Source: Acidobacteriota bacterium (lineage in GTDB: Bacteria > Acidobacteriota > Terriglobia > Acidiferrales > UBA7541). From it: 63,339 nt of DNA. Made by a program: the position numbers and the translations under genes. Below the pieces are notes generated by a model, which saw only the letters and a program-made list of their open reading frames with translations, was not told the DNA's origin and did not search any database. Shown piece by piece: positions 17,264-25,786 of the stretch. The stretch is from positions 1-63,339 of the forward strand of contig QHYK01000062.1 of NCBI GenBank assembly GCA_003224085.1. Direction: 5' to 3'. Each line of letters opens with the position of its first letter. The first letter of the stretch is position 1.

Positions 17264-19083
17264 TTGCGGAATCCTCCGAGGCGGTACCCAAACACGCTCG
17301 ACCATTGCGTGTAACTGAGGCTTGGACCGCTGTACCAACCGAAATTGCCCTGCAGGAAATAGCGAGGGCCCACGTTGAAATCGACGACCCCATTCACGAA
17401 GTTGGAGTTCGTGTTGTTTGAAAGCACGGTATTAAAAATCTGGTGGCCGCCGTAAACCTGCACGCGAAAGGAGTCGGTGAAGCTTTTAGAGAGGGAGAAC
17501 GATTGATATTTGCCGCTCCCAAAGGCGCTGTTGAATTTAGAATAATGAAGGTCCATTAACATCCCGGTCTTCCACAATCTTCCCAAGCTCAGGCCATAGG
17601 CTTGGTTGAGGGAGTTCCTCTTATCCGTGGTCGTTTTACTTTCTCCCAGGCTTGCAAACAAACCGATGTGCATGGGGAGCGCGATTCTGACGTCGCCGCT
17701 GAAGCCCTGGAAGAGGAATTGGTCAAGCAAGCCGGTGCCCAGCAATCGGGGATCAAAGGTGGGAAGTGTCTTGAAGTAATTGTGATTGACGCCGAAGCCG
17801 AACAGCTTTATGGGCTGGAAATGCAGTGTCGAAAAACTCTGTGAAACTTCCGTAGGGTTGCTGCCGCCATTGACCAGCGGGGAGGTGCGCGCTGCGTCGG
17901 CTTGCAGCGAATTATAAAAGGAAACGTATTGCTTCCAGGACCAAGTGTTTTCAAAGAACGCAAATTGCCGCGCCACCTTCCACTGGATGCTGGTCAGGGC
18001 CACTCCCACAGTGCTGTACATGCGCAAATGATCAAAGCTTCCGTACTCCACATTCACCAAAGTCCCGGCGACATGCTGGTTGGGGTTGTAACTCCAGGAC
18101 GATGGGTCGGGAGTGGAGCCCCCAAAAAATCCAAAAGTGACTTTTCTGGTGATCTTCCTACCAAAGTAACCGCCATCGATGGTGCTCAAGCTCGGGGCCC
18201 AAGGAATGAATAGACGCCCCACACCAACCGTCACAGGGGAGTACGGGCTTTGGTAGGTAAAGCCAATGCGGTAGGTGCGGTTCACCAGGTCCGTTAAGGT
18301 TAAGCTTTGAGTACCCGCGCCGGGAAGGCTTGTGCTGCTGCGACCGTAGTTGCCGCGCCAGGAACCGATAAAATTCCAGTACGTCCCGCCGATATTGTGC
18401 ATATCGGCGTCAAGAACTAGCCCCATCTGGCGTGAGGTAAAGCCGCCGGACTCTTGCGTGCCGCCGTAATTGAATCCGATGCGCCCCTGCAGGCGCTGCA
18501 GGGGACTCAGGCGAGTCACCTGCGCCTCTTTGGTTTCGCGAACCTCTTCATCCAACGGATCGCCGTAGCTAAAAGTCACCAGAATGGGATACTTATCCTG
18601 GTCCGCTACCAACTCCGACTCATGCCGGACCTGCACGCTCTCCGGAGTAAGAAATGCTGCTTGTCCGACCTTGAGTTCCCCGATGGTTTGCACCACGTCG
18701 CAGACAGCTGATGAATCGGAAACCGATGAAACCACCAATTCGGCTACGTGCGGGTAGCCGCGATATTGGATCCCTTCGGCAATCACTCCGTCCGGGGGAG
18801 CTTCCACGACGGAAAGCTTCATGCCCTCTTGCAGGTCCGCATTGCGCCCTGCGTCGATATACACTGAACCCTCGCTGACATACTTCACGCGGAATACTGT
18901 AGTTTTGCGAGCTTGCGCCGGGGGAGTGGCGGGAGCAGGGATGGCACCTTCTGGGGCTTGTGCATGAACCGGAACGGCCAATCCGGTGGCGAGGCAACTA
19001 AACGCAAGAGCTAATACAGCTCCACGGGTCGAAGAACCCCGGGGAAACAACATCTTCCCAATAATCCAGCCTGACACGTACAC
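17260..19083 (-). CDS. Outer-membrane beta-barrel, candidate conduit porin
   Basis: A 607-residue outer-membrane protein. After a signal peptide (AVLALAFSCLATGLAVPVHAQ) comes a roughly 130-residue N-terminal periplasmic domain (VSEGSVYIDAGRNADLQEGMKLSVV), followed by many alternating amphipathic strands rich in aromatic girdle residues (RIGFNYGG, YWNFIGSWRGNYG, LQVYGGHQIFN-like runs) to the end. The ATG at 19053 is an alternative start. It lies about 100 bases downstream of a secreted multiheme cytochrome gene. In porin-cytochrome conduits, a barrel surrounds a multihaem protein, and that role is inferred here from gene order and fold. Confidence 0.75.
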   Translation of the reverse strand: MYVSGWIIGKMLFPRGSSTRGAVLALAFSCLATGLAVPVHAQAPEGAIPAPATPPAQARKTTVFRVKYVSEGSVYIDAGRNADLQEGMKLSVVEAPPDGVIAEGIQYRGYPHVAELVVSSVSDSSAVCDVVQTIGELKVGQAAFLTPESVQVRHESELVADQDKYPILVTFSYGDPLDEEVRETKEAQVTRLSPLQRLQGRIGFNYGGTQESGGFTSRQMGLVLDADMHNIGGTYWNFIGSWRGNYGRSSTSLPGAGTQSLTLTDLVNRTYRIGFTYQSPYSPVTVGVGRLFIPWAPSLSTIDGGYFGRKITRKVTFGFFGGSTPDPSSWSYNPNQHVAGTLVNVEYGSFDHLRMYSTVGVALTSIQWKVARQFAFFENTWSWKQYVSFYNSLQADAARTSPLVNGGSNPTEVSQSFSTLHFQPIKLFGFGVNHNYFKTLPTFDPRLLGTGLLDQFLFQGFSGDVRIALPMHIGLFASLGESKTTTDKRNSLNQAYGLSLGRLWKTGMLMDLHYSKFNSAFGSGKYQSFSLSKSFTDSFRVQVYGGHQIFNTVLSNNTNSNFVNGVVDFNVGPRYFLQGNFGWYSGPSLSYTQWSSVFGYRLGGFRK

Positions 19084-19180
19084 TCATCACCCCAGTGATT
19101 GTATTTGTTACCCCAACGTCTTTGGCTTCTGTCCATCGACTACTTGTTGCCGAAGCCTGCGGAGCATCGGCATTCCGGCG

Positions 19181-21079
19181 TCAGCCCTTGTGGCAATTCA
19201 CGCAAATCGTCGCGTTATAGGTGTACCCGCCCACACCGTTGTGACGTGCATTCGTATTCGCCTGGTTCGTATGCGGCGAATTGCCGGTATGGCAAGCATT
19301 GATACAGGAGAAGATTGCGTAATTCGTCGAGTTGATATGGCAATCGCTGCAGCTCGAACCATTGTGCGGAATCCGGAACGCCGTATGGGTGAAAGCTGCG
19401 CCGGTCCAAGCCGTGGTCACCCAGGTGGTATGGCAGGACGTGCACGCAGTCGGATAATTCGCGGAAATGTGATTTGGCACGCTTGTTCCGTACGTCTGTG
19501 CATTCGTGTAATAGTTTTGATGGCAGCCATAGCAATCGGTAGTCGGAAATCCCGCACTGTAGTTGCCGCCCGTGTGACAGTCCGTGCAAGCATTGACCAT
19601 CGGACCGATTGCACCGGTAACGGTCGGGCGCGGCGCCAGCATGTGCGGACCCTGCAATGGGAACCCTGTCCCCGCGTGGTCAAACTTTCCATCTGACCAG
19701 AGAACGGTGTCGTGGCACGACGAACACATGGAAGTCGCGAATCCCGCGGTGATGTGGTTTGGCACGCTACCGCCCATAGTTGCCGTGCTCTGCCACGCGG
19801 TCCGGTGGCACCCATAGCAATCGGTGTTGGCCGCCGTCAGGTTGTAGTTGTTCCCAGTGTGGCAATCCGTACAGGCATTCACCTTGCCGGCTGGCGCTAA
19901 CTGGTGCGAGCCTGTCAAAGGCCAGCCCGTAGCCGAGTGGTTGAACACGACATTCGTCCATAGCGTCGGGTTATGACAAGTGGAGCAATTGGCCGCCGCA
20001 AAAGGTGCGCCCGCCGCAGCGTGCGTCGGGTTATTGGTCTGCTGCCACGTCGTTAGGTGGCATTGCGAATTCCCGCAATCGGTCGGCTGAATCTGCAGAT
20101 TGTAGTTGTTGTTGATGTGACAGTCGGTACAGGCTTGCACTCTGCCTGCCGGCGCTAACTGATGCGAATTCGTCAGCGGGAAACCGGTCGTCGAGTGGTC
20201 AAAATTCGCGGTCAGCCAAGAAACGGTATTGTGGCAGTTAGAACAAGTGGCGATCGGAAACACCGTAGGCGCTGCCGTGTGCTGAGGGTTGGTAGTCTGT
20301 TGCCACGTTGTGAGGTGGCACCCTGCATGTCCGCAGTCTGTCGCTGCGATTTGCAAATTGTAGTTGTTGCCCACGTGGCAGCTCGTGCAAGGAACATTCG
20401 CGTGCCCGTTGGTTAGAGGGAAGTTGATCGGTGGCGCGGCGTGGTTAAAGTTCGTTCCGTTGAACGTTCCCCCTACCCAACTGTCGAACGTGTGGCATGA
20501 TTCACAGGTTGTCGGGAAGTTAGCGACAACATGGTTTGGAACGTTCCCGCCGAGAGTCTGGGTTCTCTGATAATCAGATTGGTGACAGGAAATGCAAGCC
20601 GTCGAAAGCCCCTGGAACCGGCCGACCGCCGCGCTCTTGTGGCAGTCTTCGCATTGCAAAGCTGCGTGCACTCCGAGCAACGGGAAACGATTTTGGTGAT
20701 CCTTTACCTGTTGCACCGCAATATTCCACCCTTGGACGGTGTGGCAATCCGCACAATTCGTGCCCATCTTGTTTTGGTGCACATCGACGTGGCAGTCCTG
20801 GCAATTCTTTCCCACATTGGTGAAGACCGGTTTCACGTGGCATTGGCTGCATTGGACTTTTTCATGCATTCCGCGCAACGGATAACTCGTTTTGTTGTGG
20901 TCGAACTCGGGAACCGCTTTAATCGGCCGCCAAGCCGTGGCGGTGTGACAGTTCTCACAAGGGATGGCCAGCGGCCCATGCGGACTCTTAGTATTACCGC
21001 GTTGACTTTGCGGAAGAGCGCTACTTACGGGCCAGAAAAGGAGCAGCAGCCAGAACGTGAATTTGAAGTATCTAAACGT
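19181..21079 (-). CDS. Secreted 22-haem-motif c-type cytochrome, apparent ACG start
   Basis: A 632-residue multihaem cytochrome c. I count 19 CxxCH motifs plus two CX4CH (CGHAGCH, CGNSQCH) and one CX3CH (CINACH). Seven modules share F-[DNT]-H...PL..GxH...CxxCH, whose extra histidines are likely distal haem ligands. Reading upstream of the first standard start-like codon (TTG 20878) keeps the frame open through one more haem (CENCH) and a signal peptide (FKFTFWLLLLFWPVSSA). No ATG/GTG/TTG exists there, but ACG at 21077-21079 lies 6 bases after GGAGG. Start by ACG, a mutated ATG or a sequencing error are the options. It is the first gene of the conduit operon. Confidence 0.88.
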   Translation of the reverse strand, partial: TFRYFKFTFWLLLLFWPVSSALPQSQRGNTKSPHGPLAIPCENCHTATAWRPIKAVPEFDHNKTSYPLRGMHEKVQCSQCHVKPVFTNVGKNCQDCHVDVHQNKMGTNCADCHTVQGWNIAVQQVKDHQNRFPLLGVHAALQCEDCHKSAAVGRFQGLSTACISCHQSDYQRTQTLGGNVPNHVVANFPTTCESCHTFDSWVGGTFNGTNFNHAAPPINFPLTNGHANVPCTSCHVGNNYNLQIAATDCGHAGCHLTTWQQTTNPQHTAAPTVFPIATCSNCHNTVSWLTANFDHSTTGFPLTNSHQLAPAGRVQACTDCHINNNYNLQIQPTDCGNSQCHLTTWQQTNNPTHAAAGAPFAAANCSTCHNPTLWTNVVFNHSATGWPLTGSHQLAPAGKVNACTDCHTGNNYNLTAANTDCYGCHRTAWQSTATMGGSVPNHITAGFATSMCSSCHDTVLWSDGKFDHAGTGFPLQGPHMLAPRPTVTGAIGPMVNACTDCHTGGNYSAGFPTTDCYGCHQNYYTNAQTYGTSVPNHISANYPTACTSCHTTWVTTAWTGAAFTHTAFRIPHNGSSCSDCHINSTNYAIFSCINACHTGNSPHTNQANTNARHNGVGGYTYNATICVNCHKG

Positions 21080-21157
21080 GTTAGCCCTCCGAGGGCGCCC
21101 TTACATTTGGAGCTATCTCCGTCGAGGGGGGTACTACGCAGAATCTCCAACCGGGAA

Positions 21158-21186
21158 TTGTAAAGTGCTTGTAAGTTCCCTGTAAG
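21158..21186 (-). promoter_or_regulatory. Three 11-bp-phased TTACA repeats, OmpR/PhoB-type site
   Basis: On the minus strand CTTACAG, CTTACAA and TTTACAA begin at an exact 11-bp period (plus-strand blocks at 21180, 21169 and 21158). Direct half-sites of about 7 bp on one face of the helix are the known target type for OmpR/PhoB winged-helix regulators. The array lies about 80-110 bases before the cytochrome start and next to an OmpR-type regulator gene. Confidence 0.6.
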
Positions 21187-21277
21187 GCCCTCCCCCAATA
21201 TAGCTCGCCATCGACTATGGTCGTCTTTGCGCCCGGTCAAAAACAACTGTACCTAAGAACAGGTTTAGGCCAGTTTG

Positions 21278-21307
21278 GACATTCGTATACCCGACATTCG
21301 TATACCC
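21278..21307. repeat. Perfect tandem 15-bp repeat
   Basis: Two identical copies of gacattcgtataccc stand head to tail at 21278-21292 and 21293-21307. Each contains the palindrome GTATAC. It lies about 200 bases upstream of the cytochrome start and could be a second regulator site. Confidence 0.7.
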
Positions 21308-21457
21308 CATGACGCGTGCTCATAGCTTAACTGAAAACCTAGGATGTGCTACAGAAAAAATAAGGCACAAATTCGGTTGTTCCAAGCAGGTCCGGGATCC
21401 ACCGCCCAGCCTCCCGCCAAACCATCTCTCTTCGCCAAATTTTCACCTGGCTAGCGT

Positions 21458-22138
21458 TCATCCCTGAAATCGATAGCCGAGACCCGGAACCGTGACGATC
21501 CATTTGGGCTTCTTCGGCAGATCCTCCAACTTTTGACGGAGACTCGCCACGTGTACATCAACCGTGCGGCTGAATGTGCCGTCTCCGTATCCCCAAACCT
21601 CTCGCAGGATCTCATCTCGCGAAAGAGTCGTTCCAGCATGTTCAAGCAAGTAGCGCAAGAGTTGGAATTCCCGCGCCGTCAAATAGATCGGCTCGCCGTT
21701 TCTGGTTACCTGGGTGCCGCGAAAATCGACGCGAATCGTGCCGAATTTATGAACACCTTGTCCGCTTCGTGGAGCGGAGCGGCGTAATAGTACTTCGATC
21801 CGGGCCATGAGTTCCATGGTGTCGAATGGTTTGGTGACATAGTCATCCGCCCCGAGTTTTAGGCCGACCACCTTATCGACCGTTTGCCCGCGAGCGGTCA
21901 GCAGGAGAATGGGGGTGGCCAATCCCGCCAAGCGGATTCCCCGGCAGATGTCGAGGCCATTGCAACGGGGCAGCATGATGTCGAGAATGATCAAATCAAA
22001 GGGTAACTGAGTCGCTTTTTCATACCCTTGTTGGCCATCCGCGGCCAAGTCCACGACATAACCCTCGCTCCGCAAGCGATCTCTCAGGGTCATCCGCAAA
22101 GCTTCTTCGTCTTCAACGAGCAAGATATTTTCGTTCAT
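21458..22138 (-). CDS. OmpR-family response regulator
   Basis: A 226-residue two-component regulator. The receiver domain has the acidic pocket (E9, D10), phospho-acceptor D53 in LIILDIMLP, and the YVTKPF lysine. The C-terminal winged helix (about 130-225) shows the family features LTAREFQLLRYLL, SRTVDVHVASLRQKL and a GLGYRF ending. Its start overlaps the kinase stop (ATGA), so the two are made together. The gene ends next to the cytochrome operon, whose upstream DNA carries 11-bp-phased direct repeats, so control of that operon is a reasonable inference. Confidence 0.95.
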   Translation of the reverse strand: MNENILLVEDEEALRMTLRDRLRSEGYVVDLAADGQQGYEKATQLPFDLIILDIMLPRCNGLDICRGIRLAGLATPILLLTARGQTVDKVVGLKLGADDYVTKPFDTMELMARIEVLLRRSAPRSGQGVHKFGTIRVDFRGTQVTRNGEPIYLTAREFQLLRYLLEHAGTTLSRDEILREVWGYGDGTFSRTVDVHVASLRQKLEDLPKKPKWIVTVPGLGYRFQG

Positions 22139-23616
22139 TTTTCAGTGCTTCCCTCGGCACGAATCTCGACCGGCACTTGGGACTCGGCATCCACCGCAAT
22201 CGGCAGGTGCAGAGTGAAAACGCTGCCGGCACCGAGTTCACTTGCGACGCTAAGATGGCCGGCCATGGCTTCGGCTATGTTCTTTGCAACTGACAGTCCC
22301 AGCCCCGTTCCGTGAATCTGCTCGGCAACAACCGCAGGGCTGCGGTAAAACGGCTCAAAGATATGAGGCAGCTCTGGCTTGGCAATACCGATACCCTTAT
22401 CTGTTACCGCGATTTGGATTTCTCTGCGGCCGGGCAATTGTGAGCCGCCTGGAAAAGCTTTCACGCCAACCCAGCGGCTTTTCCCGCTATACTTTACGGC
22501 GTTTACTATCATGTTCTGCAAGCAACGCGCCAGGGCAGAAGCATCTCCCTTAACCGAAGGAAGCCCTGGCGCAATTTCAAGCTCGATGTGAAAACCCGCT
22601 GCGCTCACTAATTCCGAAGCTTGATGTACGACCGAACGCAAGATCTCGGACAGGTCCAAAATGCCGAACGCAGCGTGATTTTCCCGATCTTTCGTGGCGG
22701 AAAAAAGCAGGATCTGGTCTACTAGCTCGGTCATTTGACGACTTTGGCTTTGGATTGCAGCTCCATATTTCTTTACATCGTCCTTCTCCTTCACCAAACC
22801 ATCGGCGATATTGTCGGCGGCGGATGAGATGACCGCCAGGGGCGTGCGCAGCTCATGGGAGACCGAGGCTAGGAACTCCATCTGCAACCTGGCCAGCTGG
22901 ATTGCATTGCTCATGCGGCTTCGCTGGATGGCCCAAACGGAGGCCAGCGCTAATATGAGAGTGATGCCAAGAACCGCTCCGACGCGGATAATCGTGCGTC
23001 GCGAAGTGGCGTCGACGTTCGAAAGTTGCTGGGAAGCTTGCTGGTCATAGACCCGCTCGATCTCCGCTAGATCTTGGCGAACGCGATCAAAGGATTGCAC
23101 TCCCTGAGTGAGATCGAGGTCTACGGCTTCCTTTGTGCTCCCTTCAAGAATCGAAGCCAGGACTTCGTCCCGGACGTTCAGGTAGGTGGACCAATCGCGC
23201 TGAAGGCGCCTGCCGATATCCATCTCATTCGGGGTTCGCGCGTTCGCCAGGTACGCGGTAATTCCTTCGGATACAAGATGGTCCGCTTCGCGGGACTGGT
23301 CCGCGTATTTCACATGAAGATTGCTATCCGCCGTGCTTAATGCATAGAGCGTGCTTCGCCTGGTTTCCTGGGTTTGATACTGCAAGGCCGCTATTCGATG
23401 AAGGCTTAGAACCGACCCGGTATACATATTCTGTGAGTCTAGGTCGGCCCGGCGAAGATCGCGGATGGCAAACAAGCCGACCGCGGTGGCGGCGCATAAA
23501 ATAAAAAAAAGCAACAGCGCCGAACTGTAACGCGAGAATCTCCCCCAGCTGTGCGCCGGCCTTGAGCGCATGCCGGGCATCGCTTTTCTTGCACCGCTTG
23601 CCTTTTCTCGGCCCAC
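22135..23616 (-). CDS. Membrane sensor histidine kinase
   Basis: About 493 residues from a GTG at 23616, one base after the upstream stop and 9 bases after GGGAGA; an ATG at 23580 is an alternative. Two membrane helices (LLLFFILCAATAVGLF and GAVLGITLILALASVWAI) enclose a helical periplasmic sensor domain of about 150 residues resembling four-helix-bundle sensors (CHASE3-like). The HisKA box SVSHELRTPLAV carries the phospho-histidine (H254). The ATPase domain follows with the N box, DKGIGI and GTGLGLSVAKN. Encoded with a PstS-like protein and porin, it may sense their ligand. Confidence 0.93.
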   Translation of the reverse strand: MGREKASGARKAMPGMRSRPAHSWGRFSRYSSALLLFFILCAATAVGLFAIRDLRRADLDSQNMYTGSVLSLHRIAALQYQTQETRRSTLYALSTADSNLHVKYADQSREADHLVSEGITAYLANARTPNEMDIGRRLQRDWSTYLNVRDEVLASILEGSTKEAVDLDLTQGVQSFDRVRQDLAEIERVYDQQASQQLSNVDATSRRTIIRVGAVLGITLILALASVWAIQRSRMSNAIQLARLQMEFLASVSHELRTPLAVISSAADNIADGLVKEKDDVKKYGAAIQSQSRQMTELVDQILLFSATKDRENHAAFGILDLSEILRSVVHQASELVSAAGFHIELEIAPGLPSVKGDASALARCLQNMIVNAVKYSGKSRWVGVKAFPGGSQLPGRREIQIAVTDKGIGIAKPELPHIFEPFYRSPAVVAEQIHGTGLGLSVAKNIAEAMAGHLSVASELGAGSVFTLHLPIAVDAESQVPVEIRAEGSTEK

Positions 23617-23617
23617 G

Positions 23618-24172
23618 TTATCTGTTCTCCCGTGGTGGAACATGCAGCTTGTAGCCCTTGTCACCGGGAAGTCGTTCGTCGATGCGAATGACTTTGACGG
23701 TCTTATCTACATCGGAGGCTCGGAGATAGCCGATTGCGCCTGGCACATTGAATATGAACTTCCGAACGCCTTCCGGTGTTGCAAGAGTCTTGGGGGAAAC
23801 AAACACTTCCCCCGTAAACAGGCCGTGCAGGAAGTGATTGTTAAACTCGGTTTCATCCATGTGGTAGACGCCGCTGAGCACGGCAGCGCGCTCCGGCCAG
23901 CCCGGTTCCAGCATCACCAGCGTGATTCGTCGGCCGTTTGGCCAGTGACCACGTTCCCCTAGAAAAACCCGGCGTAGATCCGCCATGGATAAATCATTGA
24001 CCGGGTTGGATTGATTGACGACGATGGCCAGGTTCCGCTCAGCTGCCGGCAGCTCCGGAGCAGGCAGCTGAGCGAACCCCAACGAGCAGCTCAGCAGCGC
24101 TCCCCAAAGCAAAGCTGCACAAACCATAAAGAACAAGACATGGGCCGGGCGCGGCATCGGAAAAGACTTCAA
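23618..24172 (-). CDS. PstS-like periplasmic substrate-binding protein
   Basis: A short (184-residue) exported protein of the phosphate-binding-like family. A signal sequence (FFMVCAALLWGALLSCSLGFAQ) precedes the typical start of this fold: LAIVVNQSNPVNDLSMADLRRVFLGERGHWPNGRRI, here spread over residues 48-82, and later the GAIGYL motif. It is about half the length of transport PstS and there is no ABC permease nearby. The TTG start at 24172 overlaps the porin stop (TTGA). Genes of this type beside a porin and a kinase suggest an anion-sensing or capture module. The ligand is unknown. Confidence 0.85.
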   Translation of the reverse strand: MKSFPMPRPAHVLFFMVCAALLWGALLSCSLGFAQLPAPELPAAERNLAIVVNQSNPVNDLSMADLRRVFLGERGHWPNGRRITLVMLEPGWPERAAVLSGVYHMDETEFNNHFLHGLFTGEVFVSPKTLATPEGVRKFIFNVPGAIGYLRASDVDKTVKVIRIDERLPGDKGYKLHVPPRENR

Positions 24173-25536
24173 AACGTAAAGCCAATTTGCATTGCCAGGG
24201 CACTGACGGCAGGCTGCTGTCGAAGGGCAGTGTAGTCGTATTGCAGCTTCAAAGCCACCGACTCGCTCGCATCAAAGCGCACGCCCACAGAAGGGCCTTG
24301 CCGCAGTTTTATTTCCGGAAAAACCGGTTCCGCGTTTGAGGCATTCACATACTGATAACGAAAATACGGCCGGTAAGAACCAAATTTCTTGGAAACTTGA
24401 GTGTAAAATCCGGGAGTATGGAACACCCGTGCAGACCCAAAGGGAGCGTGGCGAATAACCAATGCCTCGTTCAGCCACTCAAAGCTCGGGCGGGCGAATA
24501 CGGCGTGAGCCGCAAGAATAGTCTCATCGATTCTCGGCAGATTGATGGGGGAAAGCAAATCTCGATAAGCCGAGAAACCCACTTGAAGACCCGGAACGAC
24601 TTCCGGTCTGGCAAAAAGAGCCAGATTGTAGGCCTTGTGATTCTGGTCATCGATTACGTTTTGCACCGGTTCCTGGGTCAGCGCCGAGCGTGAGGCGCGG
24701 CCGTTCCCTGCTTCGGCCACATAATGCAGTCCCAATCGCCCCGAAGGAACAAGTCCGGAGGCCGAAATGCCCACGCTATGAATGGGCAGAATTCCGCCTC
24801 GGTCTTCGAAGGCGAACAGGAAAGGCCGGTCGGCAGAGGTTTGAAACCAAGTGCTGTGATGGTAAGCCGTGTTGTAATAGCCGATGGCCGTGTGCCACCG
24901 GCCAGCCGCTAGCTTCAAATAGTCGCTCTGCGAATACTCAACGAGATAACGTTCGACATCCACGCTGAAGGTGTTGTTTTGACCCTTGGTCACGCCGTAA
25001 ATGTTGTCTGGCCCGCCTTCAAAGATAATCTCGCTCAAAAACTTGAATCTTTCCGAAATATCCGAAGTGACAAATAGGTTTAGCTGTCCGAGGGTAAAGG
25101 AAGTTGTATCGCCTCTCCGGTTGTCCCCATGAAGATTAATATCCCCAAAGCCGCGCATGCGCAGCAATGTCTTGCTGACATCCATGCGTTCCGGCACCGG
25201 TGGCTCCTCTTGCGGCTCAGTATCTTTCTCGGGTGCCGCAGTCGTCTGGCTAGCAACGGGGGCGGCGGGCGTGGAGGCCGTGGACAACTTCTGGCCTTCC
25301 AGTTGCTTCACCCTGGCCTCCAGTTGGTCTATCTTCTTCACTTTGGCCTCGAGTTCCGCAACTCGTTCGAGCAACAGTTGAATGGTCTCGGAATTCGAAG
25401 CTAGGGACGGCCCGGGCTCTTGCGCCAACAGCGCCGGCGCCGCCAGCAGAAACACCAGGAATAAGAGCAGCGCCGGTACGGGGAAGGTCGAGCGAGTTCG
25501 AATAGACATGCCCATTCTTTCAAATACTGGCTTCAT
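24169..25536 (-). CDS. Porin with N-terminal coiled coil (OprP-like)
   Basis: A 455-residue outer-membrane porin. The ATG at 25536 is preferred because AGGAGG lies 5 bases upstream. Signal peptide (LLLFLVFLLAAPALLAQ), then a coiled coil (about 50-85: ETIQLLLERVAELEAKV), a Pro/Thr/Glu-rich linker and a barrel with aromatic-rich strands ending in QIGFTF, a normal porin terminus with C-terminal phenylalanine. The barrel resembles phosphate-selective-type porins. It is first in a four-gene overlapping operon with the PstS-like protein, kinase and regulator. Confidence 0.82.
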   Translation of the reverse strand: MKPVFERMGMSIRTRSTFPVPALLLFLVFLLAAPALLAQEPGPSLASNSETIQLLLERVAELEAKVKKIDQLEARVKQLEGQKLSTASTPAAPVASQTTAAPEKDTEPQEEPPVPERMDVSKTLLRMRGFGDINLHGDNRRGDTTSFTLGQLNLFVTSDISERFKFLSEIIFEGGPDNIYGVTKGQNNTFSVDVERYLVEYSQSDYLKLAAGRWHTAIGYYNTAYHHSTWFQTSADRPFLFAFEDRGGILPIHSVGISASGLVPSGRLGLHYVAEAGNGRASRSALTQEPVQNVIDDQNHKAYNLALFARPEVVPGLQVGFSAYRDLLSPINLPRIDETILAAHAVFARPSFEWLNEALVIRHAPFGSARVFHTPGFYTQVSKKFGSYRPYFRYQYVNASNAEPVFPEIKLRQGPSVGVRFDASESVALKLQYDYTALRQQPAVSALAMQIGFTF

Positions 25537-25786
25537 GACTTCCTCCTGCAAAATGGCCAAAGGGAAAGCCGCGAATGTTCAACTATGAATAGGAAACGGT
25601 AGCGCGAACTAGGCGGAACGATGGCCTGTGTGTCGTGAAGGTATAGTAGCGTTGGGAGACGCTTCTGCCATCTTCGTTCCTGCGGCAAAATCCGCACCCC
25701 TTTGCGGGTTCACCCCAGTCACCTTGGGCAACATCTCCCGAAGGGCTTGTTACTGATGGAAAAGTGGCGCTTAGCACGCGTATCCT
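25537..25786 (-). other. Gap between efflux pump and porin operon
   Basis: No gene is seen. After the pump stop, three copies of a 5-bp arm (TGCGG, CCGCA, TGCGG at 25681, 25692 and 25703) can form two alternative small hairpins, perhaps a weak terminator. The promoter of the porin operon should lie here, but I see no consensus boxes. Confidence 0.3.

Larger units (their letters stand above)
21080..21457 (-). promoter_or_regulatory. Upstream region of cytochrome operon
   Basis: A 378-base gap between the regulator gene's stop and the cytochrome start. It holds the ribosome-binding site GGAGG (21086-21090), three phased TTACA repeats (21158-21186) and a tandem 15-bp repeat (21278-21307). No strong -10/-35 pair is visible, consistent with an activator-dependent promoter. 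A small minus-strand open frame (21025-21246) overlaps the signal-peptide region and is not considered real. Confidence 0.5.

Noticed and set aside
21025-21246. Small minus-strand frame before the cytochrome
   Set aside because: It overlaps the signal-peptide and first haem region in another frame and has no recognisable domain.
25681-25707. Intrinsic terminator after the efflux pump
   Set aside because: The alternative hairpins have only 5-bp stems and no T-run, too weak to call.
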